From positions 1-12,462 of the forward strand of contig JAZOOQ010000075.1 of the NCBI GenBank assembly GCA_045655105.1: a DNA stretch of 12,462 nucleotides, written 5' to 3'. Under the pieces are notes generated by a model. That model did no database searches. It saw only the letters and a program-made list of their open reading frames with translations, and had not been told where the DNA came from. The DNA is from RGIG4140 sp045655105. Lineage in GTDB: Bacteria; Pseudomonadota; Alphaproteobacteria; CAAHEQ01; UBA3637. The position numbers were made by a program, and so were the translations under genes. Numbering within the stretch: the first letter of the stretch is position 1; every line of letters starts with the position of its first letter. This document shows, one piece after another, positions 1 through 5,649 of the stretch.

Positions 1-19
1 AAATAATAAAAACAAGTGG

Positions 20-49
20 TTGGCGAATTTATTAAAAAAAGATTATAAG
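20..49 (+). promoter_or_regulatory. Possible sigma70-type promoter for the Cys-rich exported protein
   Basis: A -35-like TTGGCG (20-25) and a -10-like TATAAG (44-49) are separated by 18 bases and lie just upstream of the first gene. Each hexamer departs from consensus (TTGGCG matches 4 of 6), and the surroundings are very AT-rich, so chance is a real alternative. The short distance to the ribosome binding site near 57-62 is compatible with a brief leader. Confidence 0.33.
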
Positions 50-70
50 TAAATAAAAGGAGATTTTGTT

Positions 71-808
71 ATGAAAAATGCAATTTGGTTACTTTTATTT
101 AGTTGGTTATTTGAAAGCATATCAATGGCCAATGAAATAAAATGTTCCTCTTCAGAACCAATTCAATCATTAAGCGGTGAATGTTTTTCATGCGAGAGTT
201 TAAAATCTTTTGAAATAGAACCAAATATCTGTAGATCTTGTTTAAATAGAGATATTTCAATTATTCAACCTTTAGAAGGTAAACAATTAAAAACAGTGTG
301 CCATTTAAAAGAATGTCCAGAGCAATATCCTTTAAAAAGTGGGTCATTGTCTTGTTATTCTTGTGATGAAACGAAAGCTATTTTAATGTCAAATGATAAA
401 ATAAAAGAAAGAATATATAATCTAAGAGAGGAAGGGAAAGATGATTGGTTTGCCTCTTCTGGATTACCAGACGAGAATTGTTCAAATAGATGGATAAGAA
501 AAGTTAAAAGGACTGATAGTTGGATTTCTGTTTTAAGAATTTGTCCTGATGGAACAAAACGATACGGAATGGGAAGTTGTTTAAGTGAGGATCAGATTAA
601 GGTTCATGAAAATAAACAATGGCAACGAGGCAATGATGAATCTATGGGGATGTATATGGGTAGAATTGCTGAAAAAACAGTGGGAAAAACATTGTTGAAT
701 TTATGGCAATCTTCTTCAATTTTAATGGCGATTAGTGATTTCTTTATAGGTATTTTAGATTTTATTTTAAAAATCTTTGTGTTGATTGCGATGATGTTTG
801 CTCATTAA
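71..808 (+). CDS. Cysteine-rich exported protein with C-terminal membrane segment, function unknown
   Basis: I do not recognise this 245-residue protein. It starts with a probable Sec signal peptide (hydrophobic stretch 4-14, likely cleavage after SMA at 20). Residues 25-170 contain 12 cysteines, including three CxxC pairs (38/41, 54/57, 95/98) and single or wider-spaced cysteines at 25, 77, 82, 137, 158 and 170. The C-terminus (about 217-243) is strongly hydrophobic and would anchor it in the inner membrane, leaving the Cys-rich part in the periplasm. The cysteines could form disulfides or, less likely after export, bind metal. A good ribosome binding site (AGGAG at 58-62) fixes the start. 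The gene stands alone; the next gene has its own promoter. Lineage-specific surface or envelope protein is my best guess. Confidence 0.75.
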   Translation: MKNAIWLLLFSWLFESISMANEIKCSSSEPIQSLSGECFSCESLKSFEIEPNICRSCLNRDISIIQPLEGKQLKTVCHLKECPEQYPLKSGSLSCYSCDETKAILMSNDKIKERIYNLREEGKDDWFASSGLPDENCSNRWIRKVKRTDSWISVLRICPDGTKRYGMGSCLSEDQIKVHENKQWQRGNDESMGMYMGRIAEKTVGKTLLNLWQSSSILMAISDFFIGILDFILKIFVLIAMMFAH

Positions 809-816
809 TAACATTA

Positions 817-845
817 TTGCTAAAAATAGCAAAATATGATATAAT
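817..845 (+). promoter_or_regulatory. Sigma70-type promoter of the zincin-like gene
   Basis: TTGCTA (817-822) and a perfect TATAAT (840-845) are 17 bases apart, 34 bases before the start codon. The -35 hexamer is also the left arm of a small inverted repeat, TTGCTA-AAAA-TAGCAA (817-832). That repeat lacks a following T-run, so it is not a convincing terminator for the upstream gene. It could be a regulator site or chance. Confidence 0.6.
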
Positions 846-878
846 ATTATTGTTTGAATATATAAGGGGGAAACAATA

Positions 879-1937
879 ATGGCGAATATGGATATAAAAA
901 CAGATCCGGTTGTTAGTTTCTTTTCGTTGTGGAGTTATGCGTTTGATGAATTAATAAATCCGACAACGGATAGAGTTTTTTCATTTTCTGAGCTATTAAA
1001 AACTTTTTCGAGTGAAAATATCCCGTTATTGGAAAAGACAGTTCCTTCTATTCAAAATTTATCCGTTGAAGAAAAAATTCAATTAATGAAGAATTTTACA
1101 AGATTGAGTTCTGATGTTTGCGCCGATCGTTATAATTCTGGTGAAAATTTAATTGATGATATGGTTGATATATTCCAATTAAATGGTGAGGATAAAAAAA
1201 ATTTAACAAAGGCCTATGAATCATATAAAAAATTTTATGATTTGAACAAAAAAGAGATTATGAAGAGTAAATCAGCTCTTTCTTTAGCATATAGCGAATG
1301 GAATGCTTCAGATTATTTTGATAAGATGTATTCATTTTTTCAAGTTGATGAGTCAAAAAAGATGAATTTTTATTTACATCATTTCCCAAAAAAATTAATG
1401 GACAGTGGGTATTCAACAAATGAGTGTATTCATCAAAATATTTCATTAAATCGTGATGAACCTGAAGCTAATTATTTTAAAGATACATGTATTTTAACGC
1501 GAAGAATGTTAACGCCGATTCATGAATTTGGGCATTTTTTGTTTGAAAATTCTCAAAGTTCAAAAGATGCAGTTGGAAACCCTAAGTCATCGGCAAATAA
1601 ACTTTTTCAGCATTTAGAAAAATATTTTGAGGGTCAAAATAAAAAATCCCCTAGAGCTTTTGCTTATGCAATTATTCATGAGGCATTTGCGGATTCTTGT
1701 GGTTTATTTTTTCGAGAAACAAAAGATCCGACTTTTAACCCGATGGATATGAAAAAGATTAATTCGAATTTTAAAGAAGTCGATGGATTAACTCGCATTG
1801 TTTATCCGATTTTTAAAGAATATATGCAACAAAATAAACCGATTTCAAATGCGTTTTTTAATCAGGTTTTAAATAGTTCCGAATTTAAAAAAACTTTTCC
1901 GGTTCAAAAACCAATTGTGTTTAATAAGCAAAGGTAA
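879..1937 (+). CDS. Putative zinc metallopeptidase (gluzincin-like, HExxH...ExxxD), cytosolic
   Basis: This 352-residue protein has no signal peptide. Residues 215-219 read HEFGH, the HExxH zinc/catalytic signature of zincins, inside a helix-like hydrophobic context. About 49 residues on, a second helix reads HEAFADSCG, with E268 and D272 in the ExxxD arrangement that supplies the third zinc ligand in gluzincins such as the thermolysin group. The N-terminal 200 residues are helical, charged and unrecognised. The exact peptidase family is unclear, and substrate unknown. Start choice: AAGGGGG at 864-870 precedes ATG 879 by 8 bases; an alternative in-frame ATG at 888 is less well spaced. The gene has its own promoter at 817-845 and ends five bases from the convergent transporter gene, with no terminator between them. 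Confidence 0.72.
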   Translation: MANMDIKTDPVVSFFSLWSYAFDELINPTTDRVFSFSELLKTFSSENIPLLEKTVPSIQNLSVEEKIQLMKNFTRLSSDVCADRYNSGENLIDDMVDIFQLNGEDKKNLTKAYESYKKFYDLNKKEIMKSKSALSLAYSEWNASDYFDKMYSFFQVDESKKMNFYLHHFPKKLMDSGYSTNECIHQNISLNRDEPEANYFKDTCILTRRMLTPIHEFGHFLFENSQSSKDAVGNPKSSANKLFQHLEKYFEGQNKKSPRAFAYAIIHEAFADSCGLFFRETKDPTFNPMDMKKINSNFKEVDGLTRIVYPIFKEYMQQNKPISNAFFNQVLNSSEFKKTFPVQKPIVFNKQR

Positions 1938-1942
1938 ATGAA

Positions 1943-2593
1943 TTAGTTTTCCTTCATATCAACCAAAATTTTTGTTGTGGAACAAATTAAGGTATATGCC
2001 CATTTTAAGATGAGAATGCCGCCTAAAATACCGATAAAAGAATCAAGCTGTGTAAAGTTACAAGATTTTCCGATAATTAAGGCAATAATTGCTAAAACAG
2101 ATGTTACAACATCCGCTAAAATATGATAATAAGCGGCCATAAAATTATGGTCTTTTTTATGTAAATGGTGTTTATCATGCATAATGAAAATGCATATAAT
2201 ATTTACAATTAATCCGATTACGGCAACTAAAATGGCTTCATTGAATTCAATTTTAAGAGGCTGGATAAATCTTGTAACCGATTCAAAAATTATCCACAGG
2301 CCTGTTAATCCTAAAAATAAGGAGCTTGTATAAGCTGTTAAGGTGCCGATTTTTTCAGTCCCGTTTGGAAAAAGAGGAGAGTTTAAAAATTTTCTGATTA
2401 ATAAATAAGCAATATAAGTGAGAGAAAGGGCTAAAACATGCGTCATCATGTGATATCCGTCCGCCAATAATCCCATTGAATTGGTTAGGTATCCGTAGGT
2501 AATCTCAAAAAACATAGTCAATAGCGTGATTATAATAACTGTTAATGTTTTCTTTTCATTTTTTTTTGTTAAGTGATATTCATGTGTATGCAT
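1943..2593 (-). CDS. DmeF-like cation diffusion facilitator (Co/Ni/Zn efflux), lacking the C-terminal domain
   Basis: This 216-residue inner-membrane protein belongs to the CDF family, which exports divalent metals in exchange for protons. The His-containing N-terminus (HTHEYH, 2-7), followed by NEKKT, and the ADGYHMMTH motif in TM2 resemble DmeF-type cobalt/nickel exporters. Putative metal ligands are H48 and H52 in TM2 and H157 and D161 in TM5 (HILAD). A His-rich loop (139-149) lies between TM4 and TM5. Six membrane spans are visible, but the chain stops about 10 residues after TM6 (ILVDMKEN), so the usual cytosolic dimerisation domain of about 80-100 residues is missing. The space where it would be encoded is occupied by the convergent zincin gene. 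Ribosome binding site GGGGAGA lies just upstream of ATG 2593. CDFs naturally lacking this domain are known, so it may be functional. Confidence 0.88.
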   Translation of the reverse strand: MHTHEYHLTKKNEKKTLTVIIITLLTMFFEITYGYLTNSMGLLADGYHMMTHVLALSLTYIAYLLIRKFLNSPLFPNGTEKIGTLTAYTSSLFLGLTGLWIIFESVTRFIQPLKIEFNEAILVAVIGLIVNIICIFIMHDKHHLHKKDHNFMAAYYHILADVVTSVLAIIALIIGKSCNFTQLDSFIGILGGILILKWAYTLICSTTKILVDMKEN

Positions 2594-2678
2594 ATTTTTC
2601 TCCCCATATTATTTTGAAAAAAAAGGACATTTTTTTAATTGGATTTATGATGGCGTTTTTTTTTAAGAATATAATATA

Positions 2679-2706
2679 TTGTCAAAAATTGAGTTTGTGA
2701 TATAAT
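2679..2706 (+). promoter_or_regulatory. Sigma70-type promoter of the M16-like gene
   Basis: TTGTCA (2679-2684, 5 of 6 consensus) and a perfect TATAAT (2701-2706) are spaced by 16 bases. The -10 ends only a few bases before the ribosome binding site at 2711-2718, so the leader must be very short (transcript start near 2713), or the true start of transcription is slightly shifted. This argues against a GTG start at 2720. Confidence 0.6.
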
Positions 2707-2710
2707 AAAT

Positions 2711-2718
2711 AAAGGAGG
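2711..2718 (+). promoter_or_regulatory. Ribosome binding site that decides the start of the M16-like gene
   Basis: AAAGGAGG sits 10 bases before ATG 2729. An in-frame GTG at 2720 is almost adjacent to it and could not be served by this site, so ATG 2729 is the preferred start. Confidence 0.7.
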
Positions 2719-2728
2719 GGTGAGGATT

Positions 2729-3808
2729 ATGAGTGATAAAATAAAATCGGAAGATATGTTTTTAATTGAATTGGAAAATGGAATGAAAATAGAAGTTATT
2801 CCAAATTCTGATAAATGGAGTGGTATACTTTATGCTTCCAATGATTTCATTGAAGGGGAAAGGGGACAATTCCAATCGGCAGCGAATCACTTAATTGAGC
2901 ATTGTTTGCCCGGCCCCTTTAAAGGAAATGCTGAAGTGCGCTCAACTTTTATTTCACATCAGCTTTCACAAATTGACAATATCAAACAAGCCTTAATGGT
3001 TTTAAATTCTTTAGGCGATAACTTAATTAATTTATCTCTTGACCCTGAAAGAGTTGAATCCGAAAAACGTGTAATTTTTGAAGAATGGGCTGGACAGGCA
3101 TTACATAAAAATCAGTTTAAATTTTTTGGTGGTTATTTTTATCCTGTGACATTTGATGAAAAAGATAAAGTTATAGAAGATGTTTCAGATGATAAAATTT
3201 ATAATTTTATGAATCAACAAGCTAATTATACTCAAGATTTTTCAGCCCGGGAATTAAATCAACAGGCGCGTTTTATGTATGGAGCAAAAAATTTAACTTT
3301 GCGCCTTGAAACACCTCTTGAATTTGATTCTTTTAAAGAATTTATTCGGCGCACGCGTTTAAAAGATATCCCAGCGTTTCAGTCAGACGCTCGTCAAATT
3401 ACCGATAATTTTGAAAATCGATCTATGAATCATCAAGTTGATTATAGAAATATTTCGCCACAAACTTTGCATTTTAATTTTAGTGTTTCAAAAGAAGAAG
3501 AAAAAATAGCTGCTGGCATTTTAAATAATATGATAAAAAACGCTCAAAAAGAGTCGGGTGTTTATTGGTCTTCAAGGACTGTAAATCGAGGTGAGAACGA
3601 AACTGATTTTTGTTTTTCTCCGCAAATAACATCTCAGAATAAAGCTAAAATGTTAAATGCCATTGCTAAATTTTTAAAACAAACATCATTTGGTGAAAAT
3701 TCCAATCAGCAAGAACAAGAAGTTGCAAAAAAAATGAGCAAACAATTTGGTATTCAATTACAAAAAATGGGTTTAATGATGAGTTCTGTTTCTGATAATA
3801 GAAGATAG
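2729..3808 (+). CDS. Compact M16 (insulinase/pitrilysin)-type zinc peptidase homologue
   Basis: The 359-residue protein opens with the typical M16 start, a strand followed by LENGMKIEVIPN (14-25). It carries the inverted zinc motif HLIEH (H54, E57, H58), then PGPFKGNAE. The expected third-ligand region is DPERVESEKRVIFEEW (105-120), with E118 or E119 as ligand. In the family this Glu usually lies about 76 residues after the last His; here the gap is 60-61, because the segment that normally contains the GG..NAyT strand is some 15 residues shorter. The second half (about 165-340), with FMYGAKNLTL, fits the C-terminal M16 domain. No signal peptide is seen, so the cytosol is expected. The catalytic residues are present, so activity is possible, but the substrate is unknown. 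It may also be a divergent, structural M16 relative. No obvious terminator follows. Confidence 0.75.
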   Translation: MSDKIKSEDMFLIELENGMKIEVIPNSDKWSGILYASNDFIEGERGQFQSAANHLIEHCLPGPFKGNAEVRSTFISHQLSQIDNIKQALMVLNSLGDNLINLSLDPERVESEKRVIFEEWAGQALHKNQFKFFGGYFYPVTFDEKDKVIEDVSDDKIYNFMNQQANYTQDFSARELNQQARFMYGAKNLTLRLETPLEFDSFKEFIRRTRLKDIPAFQSDARQITDNFENRSMNHQVDYRNISPQTLHFNFSVSKEEEKIAAGILNNMIKNAQKESGVYWSSRTVNRGENETDFCFSPQITSQNKAKMLNAIAKFLKQTSFGENSNQQEQEVAKKMSKQFGIQLQKMGLMMSSVSDNRR

Positions 3809-3865
3809 AGAAAAAATAGAAGAGTTTTTGTAATTTTTAGTAACCAAAAAAAATAGTAAATCAAA

Positions 3866-4094
3866 ATGAGTAAGATTGTTATTTTAACAGGAGCCGGAAT
3901 TAGCGCTGAAAGCGGATTATCTACATTCAGGAGAGATAATGGTTTGTGGAATAACTATAAGATAGAAGATGTTGCCACAATATGTCCAGACTGTGATATA
4001 AGTGGAATGTTAAAGCCAAACATTTGCAACAAAAACATTTGTAAAATTTGCTGAAGAATTGTTAATTGAGCAAGATATGAGCATAAATTCATAA
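3866..4094 (+). pseudogene. Remnant of a Sir2-family NAD-dependent protein deacylase (cobB-type)
   Basis: Three collinear pieces of a bacterial sirtuin are packed into 229 bases, against about 700 for a whole gene. Piece one (3866 to about 3976) encodes the N-terminus, with the NAD-binding GAGISAESG and TFR...GLW. Piece two (about 3980-4019) encodes CPDC...GMLKPNI, the second zinc CxxC plus the segment before the catalytic core. Piece three (4023-4094) is shifted by one base in frame and encodes FATKTFVKFAEELL, the usual sirtuin C-terminal helix, ending at TAA 4092. The catalytic His region and first CxxC are gone. Read simply, the first frame stops at 4054 after 62 residues. A 9-base direct repeat AAACATTTG (4018-4026, 4033-4041) lies at the second junction, as expected for a slippage deletion. 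No strong ribosome binding site is seen. Confidence 0.85.
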
Positions 4095-4130
4095 TATTTA
4101 AGAGTGTTGGGTTTAAGTTTTTAAAATAAA

Positions 4131-4157
4131 ACCGTCAGAGAGTTTTTCCCTGACGGT
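4131..4157 (-). terminator. Rho-independent terminator of the HAD phosphatase gene
   Basis: A perfect 8-bp stem, ACCGTCAG (4131-4138) with CTGACGGT (4150-4157), encloses an 11-base loop. Read on the minus strand it is followed by TTTTATTTTAAAA, a T-rich run, and lies about 20 bases after the stop codon of the minus-strand gene. On the plus strand the following run is poor in T, so it mainly serves the minus strand. Confidence 0.85.
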
Positions 4158-4160
4158 AAT

Positions 4161-4175
4161 TTATCCTGTGGATAA
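4161..4175. other. Palindrome TTATCC-TGT-GGATAA containing a DnaA-box sequence
   Basis: Two perfect 6-base arms flank TGT between the HAD stop codon and its terminator. The minus strand reads TTATCCACA (4175-4167), the consensus DnaA box. A second identical 9-mer lies at 2290-2298 inside the transporter gene. With just two sites, 1.9 kb apart and one of them in coding sequence, I do not call an origin; chance or DnaA titration are alternatives. Confidence 0.3.
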
Positions 4176-4178
4176 CTT

Positions 4179-4823
4179 TTAGGATCGTTGATTTTGTTTG
4201 ATAAGGATTGTTTTTAAATCCATTAAAGAAGCGCAAACAAAATCAGGTTTTATTTCATTAAATTCTTTAGAATTGGGATCTGTCCAAACCAAAATGCCTT
4301 TTCCGTTTTTATAATTATGAGCCATTGAAATATCTGCTTTTCCATCTCCAATAGAATAAATTTCATCAAATGAGAATCCATTAATGGCAGAATCGGTGAA
4401 TTCTTTTGAAGGTTTATCATGTTCAAAATCTTCTGCACCAACAATTTTATCAAAGTGATTTGTTAAATTTAGTGTTTCAACTTCATTTCTTAAAATATGT
4501 CCCGCCTTATTGCTGGCTAAAATATTAATATAGCCATTTTCTTTGGTGAGTTTAGTGATTTCATAAGCGCCCTCTTTTAAAACAATTTCTGATGCACTTT
4601 TAGCATAGGCATTCAAAAATATTTTTCTTGCCTCGATTGCATTGTCTTTACCAACAAGATTTTTAATCAAATTTCTTCCGCTGCTATTCATGGCTATTTT
4701 GGCTTCATCTTTTGTCCATGGAGCAAGATTATAGGCTTGTCGCATCACATTTTGTGCAGCTAAGATAGCTCCAAATGTATCGGCAAGAGTATTATCCCAA
4801 TCCCATAAAATAATTTTACGCAT
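4179..4823 (-). CDS. HAD-superfamily hydrolase, phosphoglycolate-phosphatase-like
   Basis: This 214-residue cytosolic protein has all four HAD motifs in order. Motif I is DWDNTL (nucleophile D8, acid/base D10), motif II is ILASN (S104), motif III has K137 in HDKPSKEF, and motif IV is GDGKAD (D160, D164) for magnesium. A helical cap of the C1 type lies between motifs I and II (about 16-85), as in Gph and related small phosphatases. It probably hydrolyses a small phosphorylated metabolite, but the substrate cannot be read from the sequence. DNT instead of the commoner DGT in motif I is a minor variation. Ribosome binding site AAGGAA lies about seven bases before ATG 4823. The gene is flanked by the rpsT terminator upstream and its own terminator downstream, so it is probably a single-gene unit, possibly with some readthrough from rpsT. 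Confidence 0.85.
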   Translation of the reverse strand: MRKIILWDWDNTLADTFGAILAAQNVMRQAYNLAPWTKDEAKIAMNSSGRNLIKNLVGKDNAIEARKIFLNAYAKSASEIVLKEGAYEITKLTKENGYINILASNKAGHILRNEVETLNLTNHFDKIVGAEDFEHDKPSKEFTDSAINGFSFDEIYSIGDGKADISMAHNYKNGKGILVWTDPNSKEFNEIKPDFVCASLMDLKTILIKQNQRS

Positions 4824-4868
4824 TTTATTCCTTTTTGTTGATATATCTTTTGTTTATCCTCATAAAAA

Positions 4869-4889
4869 AAAGCACTTTACCAGTGCTTT
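4869..4889 (-). terminator. Rho-independent terminator of rpsT (could act on both strands)
   Basis: Perfect 8-bp stem AAAGCACT (4869-4876) / AGTGCTTT (4882-4889) with a 5-base loop. It is flanked by A-rich sequence on the left and AATTTTTTTT on the right, so each strand sees a T-run after the hairpin. It lies 30 bases after the rpsT stop codon. Confidence 0.88.
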
Positions 4890-4918
4890 AATTTTTTTTG
4901 GCTACACGATGTAAAAAA

Positions 4919-5179
4919 TTACATTCCTTTAACAGCAGCTGCCAAACGTGAAATTTTGCGAGAAGCTGTTCTTTTGTGAACTGTGTTGCGAACACCAGCG
5001 CGAGCCCAAGCTGATTCAGCAACTTTGAATGCTGCTTGAGCAGCTTCTTTGTCACCAGCTAAAATAGCAGCGCGAACTTTTTTTGTTGCAGTTCTAACTG
5101 AGTTTAAGCGATCAGCATTCACTCTTTCTTTTTTAGTGTTGCGTCTTACACGTGTTTTTGCCGATTTGATATTGGCCAT
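4919..5179 (-). CDS. rpsT: 30S ribosomal protein S20
   Basis: The 86-residue protein begins MANIKSAKTRVRRNTKKERV and continues with the alternating basic and alanine-rich helices of bacterial S20 (RTATKKVRAAILAG, KEAAQAAFKVAESAWARAG, HKRTASRKISRLAAAVKGM). S20 binds 16S rRNA and helps assemble the small subunit. Length is normal. The frame is open for another 17 codons upstream to an ATG at 5230, but that extension overlaps the promoter and is not S20-like. GAGGAA at 5187-5192 supports the start at 5179. The gene has its own promoter and terminator and is transcribed alone. Confidence 0.97.
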   Translation of the reverse strand: MANIKSAKTRVRRNTKKERVNADRLNSVRTATKKVRAAILAGDKEAAQAAFKVAESAWARAGVRNTVHKRTASRKISRLAAAVKGM

Positions 5180-5186
5180 ATTTTTA

Positions 5187-5192
5187 TTCCTC
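5187..5192 (-). promoter_or_regulatory. Ribosome binding site deciding the rpsT start
   Basis: On the minus strand GAGGAA is seven bases before the ATG at 5179. It confirms the MANIKSAK start over an in-frame ATG farther upstream at 5230. Confidence 0.8.
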
Positions 5193-5221
5193 AATTGAAA
5201 AATTTTAAACTTAAGGCCTTC

Positions 5222-5250
5222 TTTATACACTAAATAAAATAAAAAGTCAA
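5222..5250 (-). promoter_or_regulatory. rpsT: Near-consensus sigma70-type promoter of rpsT
   Basis: On the minus strand TTGACT (5250-5245) and TATAAA (5227-5222) are 17 bases apart, each 5 of 6 consensus. Transcription would begin near 5215 and leave a leader of about 36 bases. The strength fits a ribosomal-protein gene. Confidence 0.82.
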
Positions 5251-5289
5251 CTTATTTTATCAAGTTTTGTCAAGAAAAACAAAAGCTTC

Positions 5290-5646
5290 TTATTTGTCGC
5301 TTGTAAGTGAGATATCGAAACGTACTTTTGATGGAATCTTATTTTTTAAAATGGTTATGTGTAAAGAATCGTTTTGTCTTGAAAAAACACCTTCTGATTT
5401 TTCTTCCCAACCTAATTGAGGAAGCGTTGTTTGATAAAATTTCAAAATCTCATTTCCTTGTTTTTTGATAGAGGATCCTTCTAAAATAAGTAATTGTCCT
5501 GTTGGTGTATCAAAATCCATTTGTTCAGCGGCATTAATTTTAAGGCCATTCATAACGGGAATATCGCTTGTGTTAGCTAAAAAATCTTCAGCATGTGCTT
5601 GAAAAGATAAAAAGAATATCAAAGCAAAAAGCTTTAAATAAAGCAT
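5290..5646 (-). CDS. Small exported (periplasmic) protein of unknown function
   Basis: This 118-residue protein has a clear Sec signal peptide (hydrophobic 5-15, cleavage after AHA at 19). The mature part contains DIPVMNGLK (28-36), FDTPTGQL (45-52), a helix KQGNEILKFYQTTLPQLGW (62-80) and a basic C-terminus ending in VRFDISLTSDK. The pattern of 'P-x-M-x-G-L ... FDTP-x-G ... FY ... LP-x-LGW' looks like a conserved small periplasmic protein of alphaproteobacteria, but I cannot name a characterised function. Its start is three bases after the stop of the Sel1-repeat gene, and its ribosome binding site (AGGA) lies within the end of that gene, so the two are translationally close and surely co-transcribed. 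No terminator is seen before the rpsT promoter. Confidence 0.82.
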   Translation of the reverse strand: MLYLKLFALIFFLSFQAHAEDFLANTSDIPVMNGLKINAAEQMDFDTPTGQLLILEGSSIKKQGNEILKFYQTTLPQLGWEEKSEGVFSRQNDSLHITILKNKIPSKVRFDISLTSDK

Positions 5647-5649
5647 TGG

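Noticed and set aside
2657..2685. Minus-strand promoter for the CDF gene using TTGACA at 2685-2680
   Set aside because: The -35 is perfect, but at the correct distance there is just an A-run on the minus strand, no -10 hexamer.
2720..2728. GTG start for the M16-like gene
   Set aside because: It nearly touches the ribosome binding site (2711-2718); ATG 2729 has proper spacing.
3866..4054. A 62-residue reading frame as an intact small sirtuin-like protein
   Set aside because: It lacks the catalytic core, and its frame runs into further sirtuin sequence in another frame up to 4094. Decay explains all three pieces.
4161..4175. Replication origin
   Set aside because: Just one DnaA box in the spacer and another 1.9 kb away in a gene; no cluster, no dnaA or dnaN nearby.
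5180..5230. 17-codon N-terminal extension of S20
   Set aside because: It overlaps the promoter and lies upstream of the ribosome binding site; S20 starts with MANIKSAK.
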